Shown here one piece after another: positions 51,054 to 62,134 of a stretch of 64,000 nt of DNA. Numbering within the stretch: the stretch's first letter is position 1; the number at the start of each line of letters is the position of its first letter. The DNA comes from Histomonas meleagridis. Lineage: Eukaryota; Parabasalia; Tritrichomonadida; Dientamoebidae. The translations under genes were made by a program, and so were the position numbers. The stretch is from contig WSYJ01000060.1 of assembly GCA_020186115.1 (NCBI GenBank), positions 1,426,001 to 1,490,000 of the forward strand, in the 5' to 3' direction. Under the pieces are notes generated by a model that made no database searches, was not told the DNA's origin, and worked only from the letters and a program-made list of their open reading frames with translations.

Positions 51054-51751
51054 ATAAAGTACTTTCTCAATTACATTTTCTTTAATATTCATTTTTAGTT
51101 TGATTTATTCTTTCAAACTTTTATTTTCTGGTTTTCTTTAACAATAAAAATTATAGCTGAACATTATTAAAAGTGTATTATATTTCTCATATAAAAATAT
51201 GAACTTCTTGTTACAATTTTTGAAAAATATGTGTTGATTCTAACATTCTACATTATAATGGGATACACACATTTATTTCTATCAAAATTTGTAAGAATCA
51301 ATCTGGACACGTCCTCTCCAAATGTTTTGCAAAAAAATTGGCTTTCTCTTTCTTGCATTGATATCAAAACATAAAAAAATTAAAAACTATGGCTTGAAGA
51401 ATATTCTAATTTAGTAACAATAAAAATTGGTGAAAGTGTGACATTAATTGATAACTGTTACTTCTTCATTTCGTTCATGCTCATTATTAAAAATGTTAAA
51501 ATTCATTACTTTAATTGTATCATGTGGATTTTGTCTTTGAGAATCACTTCAATTTATTGAAGTATCTGAAGGAAATAATTATAATATCAATGATAGTAAA
51601 GGAATTATTTCACACATTTGATAAATTTTTTGCTATAATATTTTACAGTATTTAAATTATGAACTTGAACTTCTCCTATGAAATTAATTTATACATGAGA
51701 TAAAAATAAAACATTTTTTAACATTTCTATAATTTAATAATATTTACATAT
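51054..51751. other. Intergenic, convergent 3' flanks
   Basis: AT-rich, no ORF; nothing recognised. Confidence 0.6.
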
Positions 51752-54700
51752 TTAGTCTTTTATTGCGGCACTAACAATGCCGCTTCTTAATCCCCTGGGA
51801 ACTCTTTGGTTATGCATATTCGCTGTCATTACAGCTCTTTCATATGATGGGTAACCTTCACTCGACATTAAATCTTTTTTCTGTTTTCTACTTGCCGACA
51901 CGACAGATATTGGTCTATTTCTTGTTGGCGATTTATCCACTTCATTACTATTTATATGTTTCATAGCACCAAGCGAAGACATTATTTTTTCTTCTCGTTC
52001 TCTTAATAATGCTTCGCGTTTTGGCATCCATCTTCTTAATGAAGATAATTCATGTAAAGCCATTTGCCATAATGAAAGGTTAATACCTTTAAAAGTTTCG
52101 AGTAATTTTTTTTCTTCATCAGTATATTTCTTACAAAACATTTCGGAATTCTTTTTTAATGTTATTTCTGATTTAGGTTTTTTATGTTCTATTTCTTTAA
52201 TGATATTTCTTAATCTCGAAATTTCGAGTTCACTATCTTTAGATAGTTCTAAAGCAACATTTAAATTATTTTCATAATCTTCACGAAGCATTTTTTCTTT
52301 TTTAATTGTTTTATTACTTCTTTCAAGTTCATTTTTACAAGAAATTAATTGTTGATTTATTTTATATGATTTTTCACGTTCATTTTGAAGAGAATTATTT
52401 AAACTATGTAATTGATTTTCAAGCATTTTTATACGCTTTTGAAAACTACTAATATATTCACCTGGATTTTTTGTTTTATTATTATTTATTGGATTTATTT
52501 CTATTGGAACATTTATTTCATATGGTTTTGCGTTGATTATATTTATTTGTTGTTGTTCATTATTTTGTTCTTTTTGATTTGTCGTATTGTTTTCATGTAT
52601 ATAACGTGTTACATATCCAATTAATGAACTATCAGGTGATGATGAAAGTGGTATAAGTGTATCATAACTAAGTTGTCGAACAATATTTTCACCATCATAA
52701 GATTGATATAATTGAAGTGTTTTTTTAGGTTGTTTTGGGATTAAAACTTTTATATTTTTTGATTTCGGTGATTTTTGTTTTGGATTGTTTTTATTTGAAG
52801 ATTTTAATGTTTCAGTTGTAGAAAATATTAAAAAAGGTGAAATTAAACTCATTTTATGTATATTATGTTTAATATAAAATTTATTTTCAAGTTCTGTACA
52901 ATAAGTTTTAAGTTCTTGAATTTCATTTTGATTTTTATAATTTTCATTTTGCGATGTAATTAATGAATTTGTTAAATCTTTTATTTGTTTTGTTTCATTA
53001 TCATTATCATTTTCATTAATTTTTGTTTTTGTTCCTTTAAGTTCAATGATTTCCATTTTTTGTTTTCTATTTTCTGATTCTTTTTCACTAAATTGAATAT
53101 TCTTTTGATCAATTACTTCATTAAGTTCATTAATTGTTTCAATTGCATCTTTTTTTATGCTTTGACACATATTAAATGAACTTTGCGCAATTGTAATAAT
53201 TCGATTCATAATACTTTTATGAAGTGCACAAAGTTTTTCGATTTCAATTTTTTCTTGTATAATTTGTTTATTAATTTGTGATACACCAAGTGAAACATTA
53301 TTTAAATCATTTTTATTTATCATTTGTTCAGTTGTAATAATTGGTTCATTAGAGATCATTAATAATACATTTTTTGCATTTTCAAGTGTTTGATTTGCTT
53401 GTTCAATAGTTTTTTCTTCTTTGTTTAACATTTTTTGTGTGTTTTCTATAAATTCATTTTTGGTGTTTTTCGTTGTTTCGTTTTGTATTTGATTATAATT
53501 ATTAATTTCATCAAAAACTTTTTTTACTGTTTCTACTTTTGGATTAATGTTTTTGTTTTCTTGTGAAAGTTGAAGTGCTGTTTCTACTTCTTGAATTGTA
53601 TTTGAAATGATATTTTTATGAAGTTTAGATATTTCATTTTGAAGATTATGTATTTCTAATTTATGTTGTTTTTCATTAATTTTTTCATTTTGTTTTGTTA
53701 TTGTTAAATCATCTTTAAGATGTTTATATTTTTGTAGTGTTTGAAGAAGTTTTTTCTTTAAATTTAATTCTTTTGTGTTGTTTTCTGCTTCGTTTTGCTT
53801 TGTTGGATGATTTATTTCATTAATCTCTTTTTCAGTCATAATTCCTTCTGATAATATATATTCATCAATAATATCGTTAATTTCAGAGCCTTTTAACTGC
53901 TGAATATCTTCATCAATTATTAAAGAGCGTTGTTTTGAATCATCAAATGTTTTAATTATTGGAATTATCTTATTATTATTTTCATTATTATTTTGACTAT
54001 TTTCTCGATTTATTATTTCCCTATTATTATTTATATTTTGGTTATATTCACTATTTATTACTTCATTATTATTTTGATTAATTTCGCGATTTAGTGTTTT
54101 ATTATTTAAATTTTGTTTAATTTCACGATTTAGTGTTTTATTATTTAAATTTTGATTAATTTCACGATTTATTATTTGAGTATTGTTTATATTTTGTGTT
54201 TCATCATTTGCATAATATGAAAATAAAGTCTTTGGTTGAATGAATGATAATCCATTTATCGATTTCTTTACATATAAATCCAATTTGTTTTTACTTTCAT
54301 CATCATCAATTTGTAACTTTGATAATGTTTCCGCTTTTGCTGAAATTTCATCCAAAACATCATATGCGCTTTTACCGGATATATTCCCACACTCTTCAAT
54401 TGTATCCTTAAGCAATTGATTTTCGTTCATATAAAAAATTAATTTATTACTTAATTCGGTTAATTTGGTATCAACTTCATTTGAAGGAATTGTAATTTCA
54501 TTTAAATCATTTGTTTGTATTAAATTTTCCGGATTTGTTATACTTAAAACCTTTTGAAGTATATTATTTATTTCATTACTTAAATTTGGATCTTTTGAAT
54601 GTGAATCTTGAATTACATCGACAACATTTTTCCTAAAATTATTCACATTTTCTAAATATTTTCTTTGATAAAATTGTTTTTCTTTTTCAATTTCCCATTT

Positions 54701-56371
54701 TTTAGTATCATCAAGAATTTCTTTATGAGATTTTAATATTTTTCCAAACTTTTTTGATATTTTATTTTCAATTTCTTTTTCCTTTAATTGAAGAATTGGC
54801 TTTTGAAGAATTTCTTCAATTTTTAATGGATTTTCATTGTTATTATTTTTAGTTAATTCATTAAATTGCGTATCCATAATATCTTTTATTAATTCAAGTT
54901 GATGATCTGATTGTTCTTGAATTTCAAATGATTTTAAATTTAATTTTTGTTGATAATTCATTTTTAATTCTTTTTCTTTATATTCGATTTCTTTTTTATA
55001 TGAATTTCTTAATTCTTCAATTTCATTATCTTTTTGTTTAATTATTAATTCGTAATGTTTAGCAATTTCAATTATTTGATTTGAATTCCTTTGCTTTTGT
55101 TCTTTTATTAATTTTTCTGTTTCGTTTTTAATTTCGTTAATTTTTGATTCAGATATTAAATTCGATTGTTTTATAGCATTTTTTATATCTTCATTATTAA
55201 TAGATTCAACAAAATTCTTCATTTCTTTATCATATGAATCACGAATTAAATTAATTGATTCATTAGATTCTTTTTTCGATTCTAAAATTTCATTTTCATA
55301 TTTTTTAATTAAATCAATGATATTCGAATTAATTTCATCATTTGGATTTAAAAGTTGTTTTCTTAATTCATATATTTGTGTTTGATATTTTTTCTCGTTT
55401 TCTTCATTCTTTTTATTGATGATTTGTAATGATAATTCAAGTGATTTAACTTTGTTTTCAAGTATAATTTCATTTTGTTTATTTTTCCCATTTTCTATTT
55501 GTTCATTTAACGAATTGATTTTTGTTATATATTCGTTTTCGCGTTGTTTATATTCTTCAATTAATAATTGTAATTTATCAATTTGATTTTGAAGTTTTGT
55601 CATTTTTTTGTCGTTTTTGTTCGGTCGATGTAAATTTCGGAGTTTTCCTTTGTTTTGAATGATTTGATTCAATTCTCGAAGTTGGCGATCTTTAAGTGAT
55701 ATTTGACTTTGGAAATCATTAACTTGATCTGATAGATTGTTTATTAAGCTTTGATGAATGTTTTCTGCTAACTCTAAAGAATCATTATGATCTTTACTAT
55801 AATCATTTATAGTCGATTTAAAATCCTCTGGTGTAAAATTTGGTAATGTTTCTTTGTGTGTTGGTATTTCACTCTCATTAAGCTTGGCTTCGTTAATCCA
55901 TTGTGTTAATCCTGTGAGTAAATCAACTTGATTCCTTGTGAAATTGACATGATCAGATATCATTGTCTGAAGACGATTTTTTGCTTCTTCTAAAATTGAT
56001 TCTAAGTTAAATGAATTGATAAAATTATCTTCATCAAACAGATTATATAATTCTAGAAGAAAACTTTGATCTTGAACTTGGAAGTTATGGATAGATTCTA
56101 ATATGTTTCTGGAAATTTCGTTAATTTTTTTAATATAAGGATTTTGGTATTGATCTGAATCTACTCTTATTCCCCTTGATTTAACATTATCCAATGAATC
56201 CAATATTTCCTTAGCTTTGTTTTCATTATAAATCCAATTATCCGGAAGATTATCTTTAATTGATTTTTTTGTTTCTTCAGCTTCTTTGTTATTTGTATCT
56301 GCAAGTTTGCGGTGTTTTTGGAATGGTGATTTTATTTCTCTTTTTGGCTTTGGAAAAAAATTTGCATTCAT
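51752..56371 (-). CDS. Large coiled-coil protein of unknown function
   Basis: 1539 residues, almost entirely coiled coil: charged heptad-like stretches at ~240-560, ~900-1180 and ~1320-1410. Between them is a low-complexity Asn-rich run with INREINQNLNNKT-type repeats (~720-800). The C-terminus is not coiled: LSLWQMALHELSSLRRWMPKRE and a basic end with RNRPISVVSASRK and VPRGLRSG. Such proteins usually belong to the cytoskeleton or basal bodies; that is an inference here. No frame break. ATG at 56371 is the only sensible start. Confidence 0.75.
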   Translation of the reverse strand: MNANFFPKPKREIKSPFQKHRKLADTNNKEAEETKKSIKDNLPDNWIYNENKAKEILDSLDNVKSRGIRVDSDQYQNPYIKKINEISRNILESIHNFQVQDQSFLLELYNLFDEDNFINSFNLESILEEAKNRLQTMISDHVNFTRNQVDLLTGLTQWINEAKLNESEIPTHKETLPNFTPEDFKSTINDYSKDHNDSLELAENIHQSLINNLSDQVNDFQSQISLKDRQLRELNQIIQNKGKLRNLHRPNKNDKKMTKLQNQIDKLQLLIEEYKQRENEYITKINSLNEQIENGKNKQNEIILENKVKSLELSLQIINKKNEENEKKYQTQIYELRKQLLNPNDEINSNIIDLIKKYENEILESKKESNESINLIRDSYDKEMKNFVESINNEDIKNAIKQSNLISESKINEIKNETEKLIKEQKQRNSNQIIEIAKHYELIIKQKDNEIEELRNSYKKEIEYKEKELKMNYQQKLNLKSFEIQEQSDHQLELIKDIMDTQFNELTKNNNNENPLKIEEILQKPILQLKEKEIENKISKKFGKILKSHKEILDDTKKWEIEKEKQFYQRKYLENVNNFRKNVVDVIQDSHSKDPNLSNEINNILQKVLSITNPENLIQTNDLNEITIPSNEVDTKLTELSNKLIFYMNENQLLKDTIEECGNISGKSAYDVLDEISAKAETLSKLQIDDDESKNKLDLYVKKSINGLSFIQPKTLFSYYANDETQNINNTQIINREINQNLNNKTLNREIKQNLNNKTLNREINQNNNEVINSEYNQNINNNREIINRENSQNNNENNNKIIPIIKTFDDSKQRSLIIDEDIQQLKGSEINDIIDEYILSEGIMTEKEINEINHPTKQNEAENNTKELNLKKKLLQTLQKYKHLKDDLTITKQNEKINEKQHKLEIHNLQNEISKLHKNIISNTIQEVETALQLSQENKNINPKVETVKKVFDEINNYNQIQNETTKNTKNEFIENTQKMLNKEEKTIEQANQTLENAKNVLLMISNEPIITTEQMINKNDLNNVSLGVSQINKQIIQEKIEIEKLCALHKSIMNRIITIAQSSFNMCQSIKKDAIETINELNEVIDQKNIQFSEKESENRKQKMEIIELKGTKTKINENDNDNETKQIKDLTNSLITSQNENYKNQNEIQELKTYCTELENKFYIKHNIHKMSLISPFLIFSTTETLKSSNKNNPKQKSPKSKNIKVLIPKQPKKTLQLYQSYDGENIVRQLSYDTLIPLSSSPDSSLIGYVTRYIHENNTTNQKEQNNEQQQINIINAKPYEINVPIEINPINNNKTKNPGEYISSFQKRIKMLENQLHSLNNSLQNEREKSYKINQQLISCKNELERSNKTIKKEKMLREDYENNLNVALELSKDSELEISRLRNIIKEIEHKKPKSEITLKKNSEMFCKKYTDEEKKLLETFKGINLSLWQMALHELSSLRRWMPKREALLREREEKIMSSLGAMKHINSNEVDKSPTRNRPISVVSASRKQKKDLMSSEGYPSYERAVMTANMHNQRVPRGLRSGIVSAAIKD

Positions 56372-56689
56372 TTTCCTTAAATTTCTTCCGATTCAAGGAA
56401 ATAACGTACAAAAAATTTTCATCAAATCACTCTCTCATTTTCTACAATAAAAAAGCAACAAAAAATGAAAACAAATCTCTATTTAACTTACACAATGCAA
56501 GTCAATAGTTTTAACTTTGCATTTTATTGCAAACAAAAAATTAGATTAAATTCGTCAATTTAATGTTCCCAACTTTTATCAGGTATTTCATCAATTTCAA
56601 TGGGAGAAACTTTGTACATTCGCTATTTCTCATTCCAAACATTTAATATCATTTTTTCACATTTTATACCGATAATTTATTCAAACACA
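56372..56689. other. Intergenic between two minus-strand genes
   Basis: Promoter side of the coiled-coil gene. Nothing specific seen. Confidence 0.5.
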
Positions 56690-59600
56690 TTACAAACAAT
56701 TTGCTATGTTGACCAGCGACACGTACTGTTCGTCGCACTTCATCGCCAGCGCCTCCACCATGTAAACGTGCGCGCCTTTTTCTGCTTTCGCCATTTCGGA
56801 CGCCGCCACAATGTCCACGCCGACGACTCTTCCGCATCTACAGAGCGCCCTTCTGTACGCGAACCCTTCCTCTTCGTCCCACTGCGACTCCTCCTTGTCG
56901 AGGAAGTCCTCTTTTTGGTTCGCGCTCTTTATTGACATTGACAGCGTGCTGCTGTTCTGCGGGTCACCGAACACTTTGCCGGGAAACTGCGCAAACTGAA
57001 CCTCCTCAATGTGGTCCATGCGAAGTATCGGACAGTTGCAGCTGGTGCAGTACAGGGTCGTGAACAGGAGCTCGCTGGCTGACGAAGAAGCGCACGCTTG
57101 CGGAGGAGGCGCGTCACCGCCATAGGCATTTACATGCGGCGCATTACCATTATTAAGTTGATTCTGCTCATTCGGATTATTATTCATTTGCTGCCGTTGC
57201 GGTGCATTACCATTTTGCGAACTATTATTCATTTGCTGCCGTTGCGGTGCATTACCATTGCTGTTGTTGAATTGATTTTGCATGTTGTTCATTTGCTGTG
57301 GTGCGTTGCTGCTATAGTTAAATTGGCTCATTGCGGATGGCTCGGACAGATTGCGATTAAATTTGTTTGCGCTCCAAGTGTCGTTGCATGCGGCGCTGTT
57401 TGTCCTGTTGAAGTTGCTGCTTCTGAATTGGTATGACGCGCCATAGGAATTTTGATGGTTTTCCTTCACGTTTGCCTTTTGTTTCATCAAGTCGAAGTAC
57501 GACAAGTTGCTGTAAATCGGCGGCCTTATGTTATCCGGGAATCTTCGAAACATTTCATTGTAAAAAGCGCACAACAAATCGCAGCTTCTTTTGAGATCGA
57601 AGTTCATATATAAATTCTTTCTAATCCACAAAGGAAACTTTTCGATGTTATAATCGATTCTATTATCCAACAAAACAATTGCTCCGTAATCTCTTTGATG
57701 TCTAATGCATCTACCAATCGATTGAAACAATGCTCTAAATCCTTGAACTTTATACCAGTCGCTACCGGAGAAACATATGTTCGAATTATTCGAACGTCTT
57801 TGGTCATTATATTTCATCTTAAGTTCAATCTCTGGTTCTTTAATCCCTGGAAATGGAATTCCAAACGCATAAACAATCCGTGATTTATCATCTGCAAAGT
57901 CTAAGCCTTCGCTAATTTTCCCTCGTGAAACACCTATTAAAAATCCGCCGTTTTGTGATTTGTTGAATTGTGAAATGATTTTTTTGGCAGTTTTGTTCGA
58001 TTGTTCTTCAATGATTATTTTTTTGTTCGAGATTTCATTGTATATGCCATTGATTTTCCACTGGTCAAGCATGTTCTTCTTCGCTGTGTACGATGGCATA
58101 AAACATAACGCGCCGCCTGGTACAAATTTTAATGTCTCATTGAAAAAAGTGCCAAGCGCTTCAAAGATTTGGCGTTCATTGGCTTGCATTTCAGAGTACT
58201 TAGACGAGATAGAAACGTTTTTGATTTTGCTGATTGTTATCGTGAGGACTTGTGACTCATCAACGACATGTGGTGCTGAACATTGGATTTCAAATGATGT
58301 CTCAAGCTCAGAACTGAATTGTCCCATTGGAGATAGTGTTCCTGATGAAATAATTATGGAACTAAATGATTTTGCTAAAGGCCGAAATAATAATCCTGGT
58401 CGTAAACATAAAAATTTGATTTGGTCATTGTCTAGTTTTGGCCCTGGGACATAGACAACTTTAAAGTCGTTTAATCTTTGTAATGACATTTCGGATATTA
58501 TTGGTGATACTTTTTCACAAAATGAAAGAACATGTTCTATTTGCAAAACGTTTTGCAAGTTCTTAAATTGTTTAGGATCTGATTTAGAAGTTGTTATAAA
58601 TTGTTGAAGAGTAATTCCGATTGCTTGAAATTGCTGAGGTTCAACCCCCCATTGATTTAATAAAGTATTCAAATCATCACAAATATAGTTAGGTTTATCA
58701 GAAAAGTGCTCATAGGCAGCTCTTTTTGTATGAAGAAAATTTAAGAAATAAAAAGTAAGCTTACGAACGACTTGAAGTACAACACTAAACTGAGGTAGCT
58801 GGGGTTGAAGAAGGACAGCATCATTACCTGCTAAAAATGCTTCAAAAAAATATAAACTAAATGTAAATTCATCACGACATACATTCTCAATATTATGCCC
58901 TTCATCGATGATAAGAATATTTTGGGGGTTTAGGAAGGCACTATTTTGATCAGGTTTAATAATATAATTATACGGACAAAAAATTATATTGGATTCATCA
59001 GCAAAAGGCTTTGATAAATTATAAGGGCATACACCAGCTTCGCGTCCATATGATTTAAGATCTTCAATGTCAAATTTTGGAAAATTTCCATTTGGCAAAA
59101 AACAATTTGGAATTCCTTTTATCTTTTTGTCATAAGGACATTCGGAGTTAATAAGTAATTTCCGACATTCTGAGTTAACATCAGCAGATTTAGAAACTAT
59201 TGGATGAATACATAAATGTTTCCGAGAAGCTAAAATTCCCATTTGAGGGAAATATGGAAGCTTCTTATATTCTCCAATAAGTTGTTGAAGTTGTGAATGT
59301 GTTCTTGATGTATAGATAATTTGGTGTATTGAAGGATCTGCTTCTTGTGAAGCTAACGCTGTGGATAATAAGGCAAGTGATTTACCTGTTCCTGTTGGTG
59401 ATTCAAGCAAAGCATTTTTATGGGTTTTTATTGCTAATGCTTCATTGGACATGATTAAACTTTGTGATAAATGTGGAGTTTGATATGGAAATTTAATTGT
59501 CAATCCCTCATATTGCTGGTTATAAAAAGGTGGAATTGGAATCGTTGGTTTTGGGAGCTCTGAAATATTTTTAAACTTTTTTTTTGATAATTTAATTGGT

Positions 59601-59812
59601 GGACCATTACCAGAAAATCCTATCCCTGTTTCAGCTTGGGCAATACGTCTTGCTTGGTCTTCTAAGAGTTTCTTTGGTGGAGGTAATGCAGGAACATTTT
59701 TATTTATCTCGCCATTAAAATTTTTTTGAGAATTGGGTTGTATTATTTGAATTTCTTCAATATCAGATGAATCAGAAATTGAAATTGTTTCGCCAAATTT
59801 TGGAAAAGACAT
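56690..59812 (-). CDS. FANCJ/BRIP1-type Fe-S DNA helicase with an extra zinc-binding tail
   Basis: An XPD-family 5'-3' helicase. Walker A SPTGTGKS is at ~138-145, four cysteines for the 4Fe-4S cluster lie between ~200 and 275 (HLCIH, SECPY, CFLP, GVCPY), the DEAH box is DEGH, and helicase domain 2 shows SGTLSPMGQFSSEL, SRGKISEGLDF and QSIGRCIRHQRDYGA. These are closer to FANCJ than to RTEL1 or DDX11; the family repairs crosslinks and unwinds G-quadruplexes. From ~785 there is a Gln/Asn/Pro-rich repeat (NAPQRQQMNN) and then a ~110-aa domain with CTSCNCP and CRCGRVVG, probably zinc-binding. The last ~430 bp of the gene are unusually GC-rich. Confidence 0.88.
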   Translation of the reverse strand: MSFPKFGETISISDSSDIEEIQIIQPNSQKNFNGEINKNVPALPPPKKLLEDQARRIAQAETGIGFSGNGPPIKLSKKKFKNISELPKPTIPIPPFYNQQYEGLTIKFPYQTPHLSQSLIMSNEALAIKTHKNALLESPTGTGKSLALLSTALASQEADPSIHQIIYTSRTHSQLQQLIGEYKKLPYFPQMGILASRKHLCIHPIVSKSADVNSECRKLLINSECPYDKKIKGIPNCFLPNGNFPKFDIEDLKSYGREAGVCPYNLSKPFADESNIIFCPYNYIIKPDQNSAFLNPQNILIIDEGHNIENVCRDEFTFSLYFFEAFLAGNDAVLLQPQLPQFSVVLQVVRKLTFYFLNFLHTKRAAYEHFSDKPNYICDDLNTLLNQWGVEPQQFQAIGITLQQFITTSKSDPKQFKNLQNVLQIEHVLSFCEKVSPIISEMSLQRLNDFKVVYVPGPKLDNDQIKFLCLRPGLLFRPLAKSFSSIIISSGTLSPMGQFSSELETSFEIQCSAPHVVDESQVLTITISKIKNVSISSKYSEMQANERQIFEALGTFFNETLKFVPGGALCFMPSYTAKKNMLDQWKINGIYNEISNKKIIIEEQSNKTAKKIISQFNKSQNGGFLIGVSRGKISEGLDFADDKSRIVYAFGIPFPGIKEPEIELKMKYNDQRRSNNSNICFSGSDWYKVQGFRALFQSIGRCIRHQRDYGAIVLLDNRIDYNIEKFPLWIRKNLYMNFDLKRSCDLLCAFYNEMFRRFPDNIRPPIYSNLSYFDLMKQKANVKENHQNSYGASYQFRSSNFNRTNSAACNDTWSANKFNRNLSEPSAMSQFNYSSNAPQQMNNMQNQFNNSNGNAPQRQQMNNSSQNGNAPQRQQMNNNPNEQNQLNNGNAPHVNAYGGDAPPPQACASSSASELLFTTLYCTSCNCPILRMDHIEEVQFAQFPGKVFGDPQNSSTLSMSIKSANQKEDFLDKEESQWDEEEGFAYRRALCRCGRVVGVDIVAASEMAKAEKGAHVYMVEALAMKCDEQYVSLVNIANCL

Positions 59813-60523
59813 TTTGAATCAACAAGAAAAATAGGAATAAGACCGTTTAAAATTTCGTGTGAATTCACTTTCACGATCAAAATCAATTTAATTAATTTTC
59901 CAAAGAATTCCCACGCACAAAGAGGAAAAGAACTGTTTTAATCAAAAAAATAAATCGAGTTTCTGTGATGCTTGTTAATGTTAATATAAAACTTACGAGT
60001 TTGCTTTGTATTGGATAAAATAATTTAATTAAATTCATTAATCGTTTGAAATAAACTATATGAACAATCATCCTCAGCATCAGTATAATTACGTTTTGCT
60101 TAAGAAGAAGCATTTTACCTCGAAAAATAAAAATAATTCAAAAAAAATTCTTTTTTGAATTTTAAAGTTGCTGTGAAGTTTTAAAAATATGGCAAAGCTT
60201 CTTCTTATAGTAATTATTGCTTTAAGATGCTTTTTGATTTAGGTAACAAATCTTTTCAACTCCTAAATAACGGTCAACAAAAGTACTATAAACTTGTGAA
60301 AATCAGCGGTTTTTCTGATGATAAGTTTATCATTGTTAAATTCTTTGTTTAAAATCAAACAGAACAACAATTTCTATCCAGTTTTAATATAGGCAAGTTG
60401 AAAGTTGGCTTAATTGAAGTAATAAAAAACAAAGAAACATAATGTTTTATCTATTTTTCATGTGTTTTAGTGCTTTCGTCTTTTTTGAATTGACCGTTTA
60501 TTGAAAGTGGCCGGACATTTCGA
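59813..60523. promoter_or_regulatory. Divergent intergenic region, helicase and CCT4
   Basis: No convincing gene (a 73-codon minus-strand ORF at 59892-60113 is low-complexity). ACCGTT at 59842-59847 is 30 bp from the helicase ATG and ACCGTT at 60493-60498 is 26 bp from the CCT4 ATG; another AACGGT is at 60269. Both look like shared core promoter sites. Confidence 0.5.
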
Positions 60524-62134
60524 ATGTCTAATTCCCCATCGCCAATTGCTTCGGCAACAAACCCTCCCATATTCCAAGGAGCCGAGCACCCAACTGATGT
60601 TCGCATGTCATGTATTCTTGCCGCCAAATCTGTAGCTGATGCTGTTAGATCATCTCTTGGACCACGTGGTATGGATAAACTTATTCAACTTAAGGATGGT
60701 ACAGTTATTATCACCAACGATGGTGCCACTATCCTCAAATACATGGAAGCAGCTCATCCAGCATCAAAATTAATGGTTTCAATGTCACATGCACAAGATG
60801 TTGCAGCTGGAGACGGAACAACATCCGTTGTTATTTTTGCAGGTGCCTTTTTAAGTGCCTGTAAAATCCTTCTTGAAAGGAAACTTCATCCATCCTTAAT
60901 ATCCGATGCCCTCAAAATCGTTGGAGAAGAATCCTTAAAGATCATTGATGAAATGAAGATCCCGTTCAAGAGTGAAACAGGCTTCACACCAGAAGAACGT
61001 GAAATTCTCATCAATTCTGCCACTACCTCATTATCCTCCAAACTTGCATCCCAATGGGCAGATGTTCTTGCACCACTTGCAGTTGATGCTGTCCTTAAAG
61101 TCCATGATGGCACAACTGTTGATTTAAATGATGTTCGTGTCGTTCAAAAAGTTGGAGGTGTTTTAGATGATTCCGAACTTATTGATGGTATTGTTTTCGA
61201 ACACAAACTTCTTCGTAGCTCTGCCACACCACGTGTTCTCCATGATGCCAAAATTGCATTAATCCAATTCCAACTTTCACCACCCAAGACTGATATGGAA
61301 TCACAAATTGTCCTTAGCGATTACAACCAAATGGATCGTGTCCAAAGAGAACAACGAAAATATATTTTACAAATGGTCCAAGCAATCTCTAAAACCGGTG
61401 CTAACGTTCTCCTCATTCAGAAGTCAATTCTTCGTGATGCCATTTCTGATCTTGCTCTTACCTTCCTCGAGAAGAAAGGCATTCTTGTTGTCAAAGATAT
61501 CGAAAGGACCGATGTCGACTTTGTCTGTCGTACACTTGGCTGCAAGCCAATTGCATCCATTGAAGGTCTTTCACCCGAAAAACTCGGCTATGCTGAGAAA
61601 GTTGAAGAAGTACAAACACCAGGCGGCGCCATTGTCAAGATCACAGGCCTTAAGACCGCATCTAAGACAGTCAGTGTCCTTCTTAGAGGGTCAAATGAAC
61701 TTATTATTGGCGAAGCTGAACGTTCTTTGCATGATGCCCTTTGTGTAATTCGCTCATTAGTTTATGAACGTGCATTATTACCCGGAGGTGGCGCAGCTGA
61801 AGTCGAACTTGCTGTACGATTACTTAAATATTCTGAAACTGTTGGCGGAGAAATCGGACATTGCATCCGTTGCTTCGCTGATGCACTTGATATTATTCCT
61901 TATACATTGGCCGAGAACGCTGGAATGAATCCACTTGACGTAGTAACGAAGTTAAGGGAACTCCACAATAGAGGAATGAAGAATTATGGTATCTCGATCA
62001 CAGAGAATGGCCCTGGTGATATGGTTAAGGAAGATGTCCTTCAGCCATTCTTAGTTACGAAGTCAGCAATCTCATTCGCTTCGGAAACTGTTAGGCAACT
62101 AATGAAAGTTGATGACATCCTTGCAACAACATGA
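60524..62134 (+). CDS. CCT4: T-complex protein 1 subunit delta (CCT4)
   Basis: Group II chaperonin subunit of the cytosolic TRiC ring, which folds actin and tubulin. 536 residues, the normal length. ATP-binding segments are RSSLGPRGMDKLI, NDGATIL and GDGTTS at ~45-105, and GGGAAEVELA near ~420. The delta assignment rests on the middle: NQMDRVQREQRKYILQM, then VLLIQKSILRDAISDLAL and VVKDIERTDVDF, which match CCT4 closely. Codon choice is more C-ending than in neighbours, fitting high expression. Confidence 0.95.
   Translation: MSNSPSPIASATNPPIFQGAEHPTDVRMSCILAAKSVADAVRSSLGPRGMDKLIQLKDGTVIITNDGATILKYMEAAHPASKLMVSMSHAQDVAAGDGTTSVVIFAGAFLSACKILLERKLHPSLISDALKIVGEESLKIIDEMKIPFKSETGFTPEEREILINSATTSLSSKLASQWADVLAPLAVDAVLKVHDGTTVDLNDVRVVQKVGGVLDDSELIDGIVFEHKLLRSSATPRVLHDAKIALIQFQLSPPKTDMESQIVLSDYNQMDRVQREQRKYILQMVQAISKTGANVLLIQKSILRDAISDLALTFLEKKGILVVKDIERTDVDFVCRTLGCKPIASIEGLSPEKLGYAEKVEEVQTPGGAIVKITGLKTASKTVSVLLRGSNELIIGEAERSLHDALCVIRSLVYERALLPGGGAAEVELAVRLLKYSETVGGEIGHCIRCFADALDIIPYTLAENAGMNPLDVVTKLRELHNRGMKNYGISITENGPGDMVKEDVLQPFLVTKSAISFASETVRQLMKVDDILATT

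Noticed and set aside
59892-60113. 73-codon minus-strand ORF between helicase and CCT4
   Set aside because: Hydrophobic low-complexity content in a promoter region; no start context.
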